Below are positions 44,656 to 52,644 of a stretch of DNA of 61,549 nt, piece after piece. A model generated the notes under the pieces. The model saw only the letters and a program-made list of their open reading frames with translations, did not search any database and was not told the origin of the DNA. The position numbers and the translations under genes are program-made. Each line of letters begins with the position of its first letter. Position 1 is the first letter of the stretch. The stretch covers positions 1-61,549 of the forward strand of contig NZ_JABAID010000021.1 in the NCBI RefSeq assembly GCF_012641335.1, read 5' to 3'. Source of the stretch: Novosphingobium sp. ERN07. GTDB lineage: Bacteria; Pseudomonadota; Alphaproteobacteria; Sphingomonadales; Sphingomonadaceae.

Positions 44656-45330
44656 TCAGCCGTAAGCCTGCATGAAGGCAGTGGCCGCCGCAGTTTCGGC
44701 CTCCTGCTTGCTCGATCCGGTGGCGCTGGCTTCGCCCACGCCTTTCACCTCGACCGACACCGTAAAGCGGGCCGCATGATCCGGCCCTTCCCGCGCAACC
44801 ATCGTATAGACGGGCGGCTTGCGGCGATTGCCCGCAGCCCACTCCTGCAACGCGGCCTTGGGATGCTTGCGCTGCCCGGTGCCCGAAGCCATCGGCTTGT
44901 CCCACAGCTTGCGCACGAACATGCGCGCCGCTTCAAAGCCGCGTTCCACGAACAGCGCCCCGATCAGCGCTTCCATCACATCGCCAAGGATATTGTCGCT
45001 CTGCGCCCCGCCATCGTCGCGCGCCTGTTTGCCCAGGCGGATGTGCGGGGGCAGGGCGATGGTCCGCGCCACATCGGCACACGTCTCACGGCTGACCAGC
45101 GCGTTGAGCCGCTGCGAAAGCTTGCCTTCGGCAGCATCGCTCTTTTCGTGCAGCCAGTCCGCGATCACCAGCCCCAGCACGCGGTCACCCAGAAACTCGA
45201 GCCGCTGGTAATCGCGCGCCTGCCCCATAGAGCCATGAGTCAGCGCTTCGGCCCACAAGTCGGCACGCGCAGGCGCACTCCCGGTCAGTTCCGTAAGAAA
45301 CGTCAGGCTCTCGGCAGGAAGCGCGCTCAG
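44656..45330 (-). CDS. rnc: Ribonuclease III (apparent CTG start)
   Basis: 224 residues if the CTG at 45330 is used. Cleaves double-stranded RNA in rRNA maturation. RNase III signature RLEFLGDRVLGL and the second acidic site NILGDVMEALIGALFVERG are intact, with a dsRNA-binding domain at the end (KAALQEWA ... SSKQEAETAAATAFM). No ATG, GTG or TTG lies at the expected start. CTG overlaps the lepB stop (CTGA) and has GGAGG 6 nt upstream, at ideal spacing. The nearest standard start is GTG 45354, with no ribosome site. Confidence 0.9.
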   Translation of the reverse strand: MSALPAESLTFLTELTGSAPARADLWAEALTHGSMGQARDYQRLEFLGDRVLGLVIADWLHEKSDAAEGKLSQRLNALVSRETCADVARTIALPPHIRLGKQARDDGGAQSDNILGDVMEALIGALFVERGFEAARMFVRKLWDKPMASGTGQRKHPKAALQEWAAGNRRKPPVYTMVAREGPDHAARFTVSVEVKGVGEASATGSSKQEAETAAATAFMQAYG

Positions 45331-46190
45331 AACGTGCCTCCGATCCGGTCCCACCGCGCTGCGGTGAACCAGGTCCACGGCAGGAACCAGTTGGCGCTGC
45401 CATCGGTGGACCACATCATGATCGCCGCGCGCCCCACAAGGTTGTCCTGCGGCACCAGGCCGATGCCGCCGCCTTCCATTGCCGGGAAGCGGCTATCCAT
45501 CGAATTGTCGCGATTGTCGCCCATCAGGAAAAGCTCGCCTTCCGGCACGACGACCGGCACAGTATCGTCAACCGAACGCGGTCCAAGGTCGAGCACGTTG
45601 TAGCTCTTCCCGTTGGGGAGCGTCTCACGGAACTGCGGATAGTGGCAGGTAAGGCGGCCATCTGCTTCGGTCACCGCAAATTCGGCCGAAAGGCAATCGG
45701 TGTTCGGGCTGACCGGGATAATGAAATCCGCCACCTTCTGCTTCGGCACGGCTTTGCCGTTCAAATGTAACACGCCGCCGATCATCTGCACCGTATCGCC
45801 CGGCAGCCCGATCACGCGCTTGATATAGTCAACATCATTGCCCGGAGGCGCTTTGAATATGGCGATGTCGCCGCGCTCTGGCTGGCTGGCGAAAATGCGC
45901 TTGGGCAGCAGCGGGGCGCTGAACGGCAACGAATAGCTGCTATATCCATACGGCCACTTCGCGGCGAGCAGGTAGTCCCCATTCTCAAGCCTCGGCAGCA
46001 TCGATTCCGAAGGGATGTTGAAGGGCGAGAAGATGAAGCTGCGGAAGATCGCCACCACCAGCACCAGCTTCACGAGGAAGATGGGAAAGCTGTCCTCCTT
46101 CTTTTCCTTCTTCGCGCGCGGCGGAGGGGAAGCCGGATCGGCCGGAGTCTGCGGGCTGGCTTCGGGCGTGTCGTTCATCGTCGCGGTCAT
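45327..46190 (-). CDS. lepB: Signal peptidase I
   Basis: 287 residues from ATG 46190. Cuts signal peptides of exported proteins. A charged Pro/Lys-rich N-terminus precedes one span (FLVKLVLVVAIFRSFIF, residues ~38-54). The catalytic Ser63 is in PSESMLPRLENGDYLL and the general base Lys124 in YIKRVIGLPGDTV; the box MGDNRDNSMDSR is near the end. Starts at 46178 or 46214 are also possible. First gene of lepB-rnc-era-SGNH, divergent from pgi. Confidence 0.96.
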   Translation of the reverse strand: MTATMNDTPEASPQTPADPASPPPRAKKEKKEDSFPIFLVKLVLVVAIFRSFIFSPFNIPSESMLPRLENGDYLLAAKWPYGYSSYSLPFSAPLLPKRIFASQPERGDIAIFKAPPGNDVDYIKRVIGLPGDTVQMIGGVLHLNGKAVPKQKVADFIIPVSPNTDCLSAEFAVTEADGRLTCHYPQFRETLPNGKSYNVLDLGPRSVDDTVPVVVPEGELFLMGDNRDNSMDSRFPAMEGGGIGLVPQDNLVGRAAIMMWSTDGSANWFLPWTWFTAARWDRIGGTF

Positions 46191-46345
46191 GTTGCTCGCA
46201 AGGCCCTTCGTCAAGTGTGTTATTCAAACAATACAGTCGCGAAATACGTCTGCGAAGCTTGCCGGTGGATGAACAGTCGGCTTGGCGAACGGGGCGGTAG
46301 CGGGCATTAGAGCGATTACGCAGTTGCGAAACGATGAGGATTGTC

Positions 46346-47869
46346 ATGATCGATGCCCAAGCCGAACTCTTCTGGACGGCGCTGGCGGGTCTGCCCCGGC
46401 CGACCCTGAAAGACCTGTTTGCCGATCCCGCGCGGCTCGCACGCTATTGTGCCACGCTCGATCTGCCGGGCGGGCCGATCCTGTTTGACTGGTCGAAAAC
46501 GCACCTTTCGCCCGAAGTCGAAGCGCTGCTTGGCTCGATTGCCGCCGCAATGGACCTCGAAGGCCGCCGCGATGCGCTGATCAATGGCGAGAAGATCAAC
46601 AACACCGAAGGCCGCGCTGCAGAACACACCGCGCAACGCGGCGTGGGCAAGGATACCAGTGTCGAGGAAGCCGAAGCGCTTCATGCCCGCATGAAGATGC
46701 TGGTCGATGCGATCCACGAAGGCCTGCTGGGCGATGTGAAGAGCCTGATCCATATCGGCATCGGCGGCTCCGCGCTCGGCCCGGCGCTGGCGATTGACGC
46801 ATTGACGCGCGACGGCGCCAAGGTCGCCGTCCATGTCGTTTCGAATATCGATGGCTGCGCACTCGAAGCCGCCATGAACGCCTGCGATCCGACGACCACG
46901 ATGATCGCCATCGCCTCGAAGACTTTCACGACCACCGAAACGATGACCAACGCTCGCTCTGCGCTCGACTGGTTGAGCGAGAACGGCGTTGACGATCCCT
47001 ATGGTCGCGTCGTCGCGTTGACCGCTGCGCCTGAGAAGGCGGTGGAATGGGGTGTGGATGAAACCCGCGTCCTGCCATTTTCCGAAACCGTGGGCGGGCG
47101 CTATTCATTGTGGTCGTCCATCGGTTTTCCGGTCGCGATGGCGCTGGGTTGGCAGGGCTTTGCCGAATTTCTCGATGGTGCTGCTGCGATTGACCGCCAC
47201 TTCATTGACGTTGACCTTGCCGAAAACGTTATCGTCCGCGCCGCTTTTGCCGATCTCTACTATGCCCAGGTGCGCGCCTGCCAGACGCGCGCGGTCTTTG
47301 CCTATGACGAACGGCTCGCTCTGCTGCCCGACTATCTCCAGCAGCTAGAGATGGAATCGAACGGCAAGCGCGTGCTGGCCGATGGCTCGCCGCTCACGCG
47401 GGCCAGCGCGCCGATCACCTGGGGCGGTGTCGGCACCGATGCGCAGCACGCGGTGTTCCAGTTGCTCCATCAGGGCACCCACCTGATCCCGGTCGATTTC
47501 CTTGCCGTGAAGGTGCCCGGCCACGATCTCGATCCGGTCCACCACCAGATCCTGCTATCGAACTGCTTTGCGCAAGGTGCTGCGCTCATGGCAGGCAAGG
47601 CATCGGAAGATGGGGCGCGCGCCTATCCGGGCGACCGTCCCTCCGCCACCATCCTGTGCGACGATCTGAACCCCGCCACGCTCGGCGCGCTGATCGCCTT
47701 TCACGAACACCGCACTTTCGTTTCGGCGGCGATGCTCGGCATCAATCCGTTCGACCAGTTCGGCGTGGAACTGGGCAAGGCCATTGCCAAGCAGATCGAT
47801 ACCGGCGCTGGTGAAGGTTTCGATCCTTCGACCGAGGCTTTGCTGGCGGCCGCAGGTATTGGCGGATAA
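46346..47869 (+). CDS. pgi: Glucose-6-phosphate isomerase
   Basis: 507 residues. Interconverts glucose-6-P and fructose-6-P. IGIGGSALGPALAIDAL near residue 138, SKTFTTTETMTNA near 192, the family signature VGGRYSLWSSIGFPVAMALG at ~252-271, and QGTHLIPVDFLA near 379. ATG 46346 has GAGGA 5 nt upstream; an ATG four codons earlier lacks it. 155 bp separate it from lepB, divergent. Confidence 0.95.
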   Translation: MIDAQAELFWTALAGLPRPTLKDLFADPARLARYCATLDLPGGPILFDWSKTHLSPEVEALLGSIAAAMDLEGRRDALINGEKINNTEGRAAEHTAQRGVGKDTSVEEAEALHARMKMLVDAIHEGLLGDVKSLIHIGIGGSALGPALAIDALTRDGAKVAVHVVSNIDGCALEAAMNACDPTTTMIAIASKTFTTTETMTNARSALDWLSENGVDDPYGRVVALTAAPEKAVEWGVDETRVLPFSETVGGRYSLWSSIGFPVAMALGWQGFAEFLDGAAAIDRHFIDVDLAENVIVRAAFADLYYAQVRACQTRAVFAYDERLALLPDYLQQLEMESNGKRVLADGSPLTRASAPITWGGVGTDAQHAVFQLLHQGTHLIPVDFLAVKVPGHDLDPVHHQILLSNCFAQGAALMAGKASEDGARAYPGDRPSATILCDDLNPATLGALIAFHEHRTFVSAAMLGINPFDQFGVELGKAIAKQIDTGAGEGFDPSTEALLAAAGIGG

Positions 47870-47900
47870 TTGTAAGTCTACCTAACGGTATTGCGCAAAA

Positions 47901-47928
47901 GCCTCTGGTCTTGCGAAGGGCCAGAGGC
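47901..47928 (+). terminator. Hairpin after pgi
   Basis: GCCTCTGG and CCAGAGGC form an 8-bp stem with a 12-nt loop, 31 bp past the pgi stop. No T-tract. Its last two bases are shared with the hairpin over the gor start region, so the two cannot both be complete. Confidence 0.5.
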
Positions 47929-47962
47929 CATATGCTGCTCCACAAGAAGGAGTGCATATGGC
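47927..47962 (+). promoter_or_regulatory. Hairpin over the gor ribosome site and start codon
   Basis: GCCATATGC (47927-47935) pairs with GCATATGGC (47954-47962), nine bases, with the gor ATG in the 3' arm. Inside it CTCC (47938-47941) pairs with GGAG (47949-47952), the Shine-Dalgarno, around the loop ACAAGAA, with small bulges TG and T. Both ribosome site and start codon would be hidden in the folded RNA. Confidence 0.6.
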
Positions 47963-49316
47963 TGACCAGCAATTCGACTACGACCTCTTCGTCATCGGCG
48001 CGGGTTCCGGGGGCGTCCGGGCCAGCCGCATTGCCGCCAGCCACGGCGCGCGCGTTGCGGTGGCGGAAGAATACCGGGTCGGCGGCACGTGCGTGATCCG
48101 GGGCTGCGTGCCCAAGAAGCTGCTGGTCTACGGTTCGCACTTTGCCGAAGAACTGCAGGACGCCGCCAACTATGGCTGGACGGTCGAGAAGATGAGCTTC
48201 GACTGGCCGACGTTACGTGACGCGGTTCTGAAAGACGTTGATCGCCTCAATACGGCCTACACAAACACCCTTGAGACCAACAAGGTTGAGCGTTTTCTGG
48301 AACGCGCCACCGTTACGGGACCGAACACCGTGCGTCTCGCTTCGGGGCAGGAGATCAGCGCGAAGTATATTCTGATTGCCACAGGCGCGTGGCCGGTCAT
48401 GGCGGAGTTCGAAGGCAGCGAACACTGCATCACGTCGAACGAGGTGTTTCATCTGAAAAGCCTGCCAAAGCGTGTGGTCATTTCCGGCGCAGGCTACATC
48501 GCGATGGAATTTGCAGGCATTTTCAATGCGCTGGGCTGTCACGTAACGGTGGTCAACCGCAGCGAAACGATCCTGCGCGGCTATGATGAATCGATGCGCG
48601 ACCGCCTGCTCCAGATCACAATGGCGCGCGGCATCGAATACAAATTCAACTGCCCGTTCGATCGCGTGGAAAAGCAGGACGACGGCTCGTTCCAGGTCTA
48701 TGTGGGCAAGCAGCCCGACCCACTCCACGCCGATGTTGTCCTCGTCGCCACCGGACGCCGCCCCAAGACGGACGGGCTGGGGCTGGAAAGCGCCGGGATC
48801 GAACTCGGTGCGCAAGGTGAAATCCCGGTGGACGACCACGGGAAAACGGCGTGCGCCAGCATTTACGCCGTCGGTGACGTAACGAACCGCGTGCAGTTGA
48901 CTCCGATTGCCATCCGCGAAGGCCACGCCTTTGCCGACCGTGTGTTTGGCGGCAAGGAAACCTCGGTCAGCTACGACTGCATCCCCAGCGCCGTATTCTC
49001 ACAGCCCCCGCTGGCCGGCGTTGGTCTGACGGAAAGCCAAGCGCGGCAGGCCTACGGCAGCAACATCAAGGTGTACTCGTCGGACTTCCGCCCGATGAAG
49101 AACATCTTCGGCCACCGCCCGGAACGCGGCCTCTACAAGATGATCGTCGAAGCCACGACCGAGAAGGTGCTGGGCATTCACATGATCGGCCCTGACAGCC
49201 CGGAAATCCTGCAGGCCGCGGCCATTGCGGTAAAGGCCGGCCTGGCCAAGGCCGATTTCGATGCGACCGTGGCGCTGCATCCCTCGATGGCCGAGGAACT
49301 CGTGCTGATGCGTTGA
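47958..49316 (+). CDS. gor: Glutathione-disulfide reductase
   Basis: 452 residues. FAD/NADPH enzyme that keeps glutathione reduced in the cytoplasm. FAD site FVIGAGSGGVRASRIA, the redox-active pair in GGTCVIRGCVPKKLLVYGS (CxxxxC), NADPH site SGAGYIAMEFAGIF, AVGDVTNRVQLTPIA, and the C-terminal HPSMAEELV dimer motif with catalytic His. ATG 47958 is preceded by AAGGAG at 5 nt, which lies in a hairpin. A GTG two codons earlier is also in frame. Probably its own transcript after pgi. Confidence 0.96.
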   Translation: MADQQFDYDLFVIGAGSGGVRASRIAASHGARVAVAEEYRVGGTCVIRGCVPKKLLVYGSHFAEELQDAANYGWTVEKMSFDWPTLRDAVLKDVDRLNTAYTNTLETNKVERFLERATVTGPNTVRLASGQEISAKYILIATGAWPVMAEFEGSEHCITSNEVFHLKSLPKRVVISGAGYIAMEFAGIFNALGCHVTVVNRSETILRGYDESMRDRLLQITMARGIEYKFNCPFDRVEKQDDGSFQVYVGKQPDPLHADVVLVATGRRPKTDGLGLESAGIELGAQGEIPVDDHGKTACASIYAVGDVTNRVQLTPIAIREGHAFADRVFGGKETSVSYDCIPSAVFSQPPLAGVGLTESQARQAYGSNIKVYSSDFRPMKNIFGHRPERGLYKMIVEATTEKVLGIHMIGPDSPEILQAAAIAVKAGLAKADFDATVALHPSMAEELVLMR

Positions 49317-49399
49317 TGCGTAACGTCCCATAAAACTGTTTTAATTCAGTAGTATGTCGGCCTGTTACGTTGCACTCGCGCGTGGCAGGCCGATCCATT

Positions 49400-50143
49400 T
49401 CAGATACCGGCGAACCACTGATAGCCGGAATGATCCTCCCAATATCCACCCTTGCCGCCATGAATGCCCGTCAGCGAGGCGACCGCCTCGATCCGCATCA
49501 CGAACTTGGCCTGCTTGTACCCCAGCGCCCGCTCCACGCGCAGCCGGATCGGTGCGCCGTGGCCGATGGGCAGGGGCTGGCGGTTCATGGTGTGGGCAAG
49601 GATCGTTTGCGGGTGCAAGGCGTCGATCATATCGATGCTCTCATAGTACGGGATACCTGAGAAATCATCTGCACAATGGAAGACAATGAATTGTGCTTTA
49701 TCGGAAATCTGTGCGTGCCGCAGAAGCAGGGAAAGCGGCACGCCGGTCCATTCACCAATAGCGCTCCACCCCTCGACGCAGTCTTGCCGGGTGATCTGCG
49801 TGCGCTGCGGAGCGGCCTTGAGCTGCGCCAGCGTCAGTCGTAGCGGGTTTTGTACCAGCCCGCCTACCTCCAGTGCCCAGTCGGCAAAGCCAGTGGCCAC
49901 GTGGCGGGCATATTCGGGGGACGCCGGCATCGCATTTCCGTTCACCCGGAAGCGTGGGGAGAGGTCCGCGCGGGTGAATTCGGGGGCCAGCGCGTTACGG
50001 TTCGTAACCAGACGCTGACTGGTTAACGTAGCTTTTTCCCCAAAAGTCAGTATCTTGCGGACAGTCGGTGATCGCGTAACGCGCTCGCATCCCGAAAGTG
50101 TTAACGCGCCTACACCAATCAGCGCGGTGCGCCGGGAAATCAT
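49400..50143 (-). CDS. Molybdopterin-binding oxidoreductase, sulfite-oxidase fold, Tat lipoprotein
   Basis: 247 residues. N-terminus MISRRTALIGVGALTLSGCE combines a twin-arginine with a lipobox (LSGC), so it is likely exported folded by Tat and lipid-anchored outside. The single molybdopterin domain has the Mo-ligand Cys in TRQDCVEGWSAIGEWTG near residue 122 and GYKQAKFVMRIE near the end. It is related to the catalytic subunit of MsrPQ/YedY-type pairs. ATG overlaps the cytochrome stop by four bases, so they form a unit. Confidence 0.88.
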   Translation of the reverse strand: MISRRTALIGVGALTLSGCERVTRSPTVRKILTFGEKATLTSQRLVTNRNALAPEFTRADLSPRFRVNGNAMPASPEYARHVATGFADWALEVGGLVQNPLRLTLAQLKAAPQRTQITRQDCVEGWSAIGEWTGVPLSLLLRHAQISDKAQFIVFHCADDFSGIPYYESIDMIDALHPQTILAHTMNRQPLPIGHGAPIRLRVERALGYKQAKFVMRIEAVASLTGIHGGKGGYWEDHSGYQWFAGI

Positions 50144-50982
50144 AACAAATCCTTCCCGCGCTGCGGCAGCCTATACCATCCGGTAAGGATCGAGCGCATT
50201 TCGTTGATTGGACCCGCAAGGACAACCATCAGAAGATGGATGAGGATGAAGCTACAAAGTGCTGCGGCACATAGAAAATGTATGGATCGCGCCGACTGGC
50301 GTCCGCCGAAAATGTCGAGCAGAACCGGAAATGCCGCGTTGAGATTGGGCGACATTGTGAGGCCAGTCAGGATAACCAACGGAATCAAAAGGAAAATTAC
50401 GCTGAGATAGGCGATCTTCTGCAATGCGTTGTAATTGCGCGCTGCCGCTCCGGTCGGGAAGCGGAAGCGGGCATGATCCTTGATATCCTGCCATAGACGT
50501 GTCGTGCGTCGCTCCTCAGATGATAACGCAAGATCATTCTTCAAATGTCTGGAGAAAATGGAATAAATCACAAATGTGATCAGCGCGATGATCAATATCC
50601 ACGCAAAGAAAAAATGCCACTGCCGCCCTTCGGCCAAGCTGTAATAATTCGGTATCGTCAGTAGCGGCGGGATCGCCTTGGAGGACCAAGGGGTATATCC
50701 CAACAGGCCAGTCGTCGGAATTTCAAGGCTGCCCAATTGCAGGAATCCTTCCTGCCCCCGCTTTCCGATGATCAACCACGGATCATCGTAATTCGCGCCA
50801 TATTTGCCCCAGTAGAGGCGTGGATGGGCGTTGAAGATCGTCGCGCCGCTCATCAGCAGGGCGAAGATCGAGATGGCGTTGATCCAGTGCCAGATGCGCA
50901 CGGGAAGGCGAGTGCGATAGACTAGGTCCGGCGTACTATCGGACCGGTTTTGTAACGTAACGGGCGTCGTTGCGGCATCCAC
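50140..50982 (-). CDS. Membrane cytochrome b subunit (cytochrome b561-like)
   Basis: 280 residues with four to five predicted spans. RLPVRIWHWINAISIFAL near residue 26, EGRQWHFFFAWILI near 117 and RSIHFLCAAALCSFILIHLL near 231 place haem-ligand histidines in the right helices. Electron donor to the downstream molybdopterin protein, carrying electrons from the quinone pool. First gene of the pair, the crt operon ends upstream on the same strand. Confidence 0.88.
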   Translation of the reverse strand: MDAATTPVTLQNRSDSTPDLVYRTRLPVRIWHWINAISIFALLMSGATIFNAHPRLYWGKYGANYDDPWLIIGKRGQEGFLQLGSLEIPTTGLLGYTPWSSKAIPPLLTIPNYYSLAEGRQWHFFFAWILIIALITFVIYSIFSRHLKNDLALSSEERRTTRLWQDIKDHARFRFPTGAAARNYNALQKIAYLSVIFLLIPLVILTGLTMSPNLNAAFPVLLDIFGGRQSARSIHFLCAAALCSFILIHLLMVVLAGPINEMRSILTGWYRLPQRGKDLL

Positions 50983-51062
50983 GTCCGATCTCCCTTGCGC
51001 ACGCGCATTGTGGCACGCCTTGGGCGCATCGCAAACCGCGATTTGGACCTGTCAGATGCGCG

Positions 51063-51092
51063 TAGGTGCAGTTAGGTGCATCTAGGTGCAGT
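51063..51092. repeat. Three tandem decanucleotides over the crtB stop codon
   Basis: TAGGTGCAGT, TAGGTGCATC and TAGGTGCAGT follow each other without gaps. The crtB stop codon (TAG on the minus strand) lies at the border of the second and third unit. Slippage here would alter the last codons of CrtB only slightly, since each unit brings a new stop nearby. Confidence 0.75.
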
Positions 51093-52059
51093 TCGGAACG
51101 CCCTGCTTGCGTGACAGTGCCATCAGGTCAATTCTGCCGTATTTCCGGGCACTTGCAAGGGCGATGCAGGACCGTGGAACCGGGCGGATGGCTGCCCACG
51201 CTGCGTTGGCCACAAACCCCAACTTACGACCGTTACTAACGACAGCGCGATGGTCCCAGGCGTGTTCGCCACGCCGCGCAACCTCCCGCGCAATCTCGCC
51301 ATAGATGCCCGCCGCAGCAAGGATTGCCCAGCGCTGGCGGGGCCGGAGGCGGGCTGCGCCGATGCGCGCCGAGCATTCGTGGATTTCGGCCGCCTTGCAC
51401 ATCCGCGCCACAATCCGCGTCAGGGCGGGGCGATAGTGCGGCTTCATCTGCTCGCCCGGCGGAATGTCTTCCTCAGCCAGCCAGTCCAGCGGAATGTAGC
51501 AGCGGTCTGCCGCGTCATCCTCCTCGATATCGCGCGCGATGTTGGCGAGCTGGAAGGCGAGGCCGAGGTCGCAGGCGCGGTCGAGTGTGTCAGCATCATC
51601 GGGGGATACGCCCATGACCACGGCCATCATCACGCCCACCGCGCCCGCGACATGCCAGCAGTAGCGCATGAGATCGGCTTCGGAATGGGGCTGCCATTCG
51701 GCGGCGTCGAGCGCGAAGCCATCGATAACGTCACGCGCCATGTCGAGCGTAAGGCCGGTTTCGCGCGCGACGAGGCCGAGCGCGTCAAAGGCGGGATCGC
51801 CAGAGTCCTTGCCTGCAAAGGCAAGTGCGGTCTTTTCCCGCACTTGCGCCAGACGCTCTGCCGCGCCTGTCTGAATACCCAAGGCACCGCCGTGATCCTG
51901 CGCATCGATGATATCGTCGCAGCGGCGGCACCATGCGTAAAGCAGCCACACCCGTTCGCGCGTGACGCGATCAAACAGGTGGCTGGCGATGGCGAAGCTT
52001 TTCGACCCCTTCAGGATCGATTGGCGCGCGTTAGTAACGAGAGCGGCCCGATCCTGCAT
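51082..52059 (-). CDS. crtB: Phytoene synthase
   Basis: 325 residues. Joins two geranylgeranyl-PP to phytoene. The Asp-rich sites are CDDIIDAQD near residue 47 and ARDIEEDDA near 176, with YCWHVAGAVGVMMA and the signature LGLAFQLANIARDI. MQDRAALVTNARQSILKGSK is a usual start. Last gene of crtY-crtI-LOG-crtB, 3 nt after LOG. Confidence 0.95.
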   Translation of the reverse strand: MQDRAALVTNARQSILKGSKSFAIASHLFDRVTRERVWLLYAWCRRCDDIIDAQDHGGALGIQTGAAERLAQVREKTALAFAGKDSGDPAFDALGLVARETGLTLDMARDVIDGFALDAAEWQPHSEADLMRYCWHVAGAVGVMMAVVMGVSPDDADTLDRACDLGLAFQLANIARDIEEDDAADRCYIPLDWLAEEDIPPGEQMKPHYRPALTRIVARMCKAAEIHECSARIGAARLRPRQRWAILAAAGIYGEIAREVARRGEHAWDHRAVVSNGRKLGFVANAAWAAIRPVPRSCIALASARKYGRIDLMALSRKQGVPNCT

Positions 52060-52062
52060 CGC

Positions 52063-52644
52063 CTAGAGATCGTCGGCCTTCATCGCAAAGATCGGAGTGT
52101 GCGGCACGTGGGTTTCCATCCGGGCCAGCAGCAGATCGAGGTCAGGCTCGGCGATGATGATGTTGGCGTGCGCCGGGCGAATGAAGCCCACATCGATCAT
52201 GTGGCGGTTGAAGGCCAGCAGATGATCGTAGAAGCCGAAAGCGTTGAGCAGCCCTACCGGCTTGGCATGATAGCCAAGCTGCGCCCAACTGACGGCTTCC
52301 CACAGTTCGTCCATCGTGCCGACGCCGCCGGGGATGGTGAGGAAACCGTCCGACAGATCGGTGAAGCGCTTCTTGCGTTCGTGCATCCCAGAAACGACGT
52401 GGAGTTCGGTGCAATCGTGGTTGGCGACTTCCGAATTGACGAGGCCTTCGGGGATCACGCCGATAACTTCACCGCCCGCATCCAGCGCGCCATAGGCAAC
52501 CGCGCCCATCAGGCCCAACCTTCCGCCGCCATAGACGACCCCAATGCCGCGCCGCGCCAGTTCCTGCCCGATTTCGCGGGCCAGCGTGACGTAACGAGTG
52601 TCGGCAGGCGAGGCGGAGCCGCAATAGACGGCGAGACGTTTCAC
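52063..52644 (-). CDS. LOG-family nucleoside-monophosphate phosphoribohydrolase-like protein
   Basis: 193 residues. VYCGSASPADTRYV near residue 5, VVYGGGRLGLMG near 39 and PGGVGTMDELWEAVSW near 100 are the LOG signature, with the PGGxGTxxE motif intact. LOG enzymes release the base from nucleoside monophosphates, such as cytokinin nucleotides. GTG start overlaps the crtI stop (GTGA) and crtB begins just after, so it lies inside the carotenoid operon. Its role there is not obvious. Confidence 0.9.
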   Translation of the reverse strand: MKRLAVYCGSASPADTRYVTLAREIGQELARRGIGVVYGGGRLGLMGAVAYGALDAGGEVIGVIPEGLVNSEVANHDCTELHVVSGMHERKKRFTDLSDGFLTIPGGVGTMDELWEAVSWAQLGYHAKPVGLLNAFGFYDHLLAFNRHMIDVGFIRPAHANIIIAEPDLDLLLARMETHVPHTPIFAMKADDL

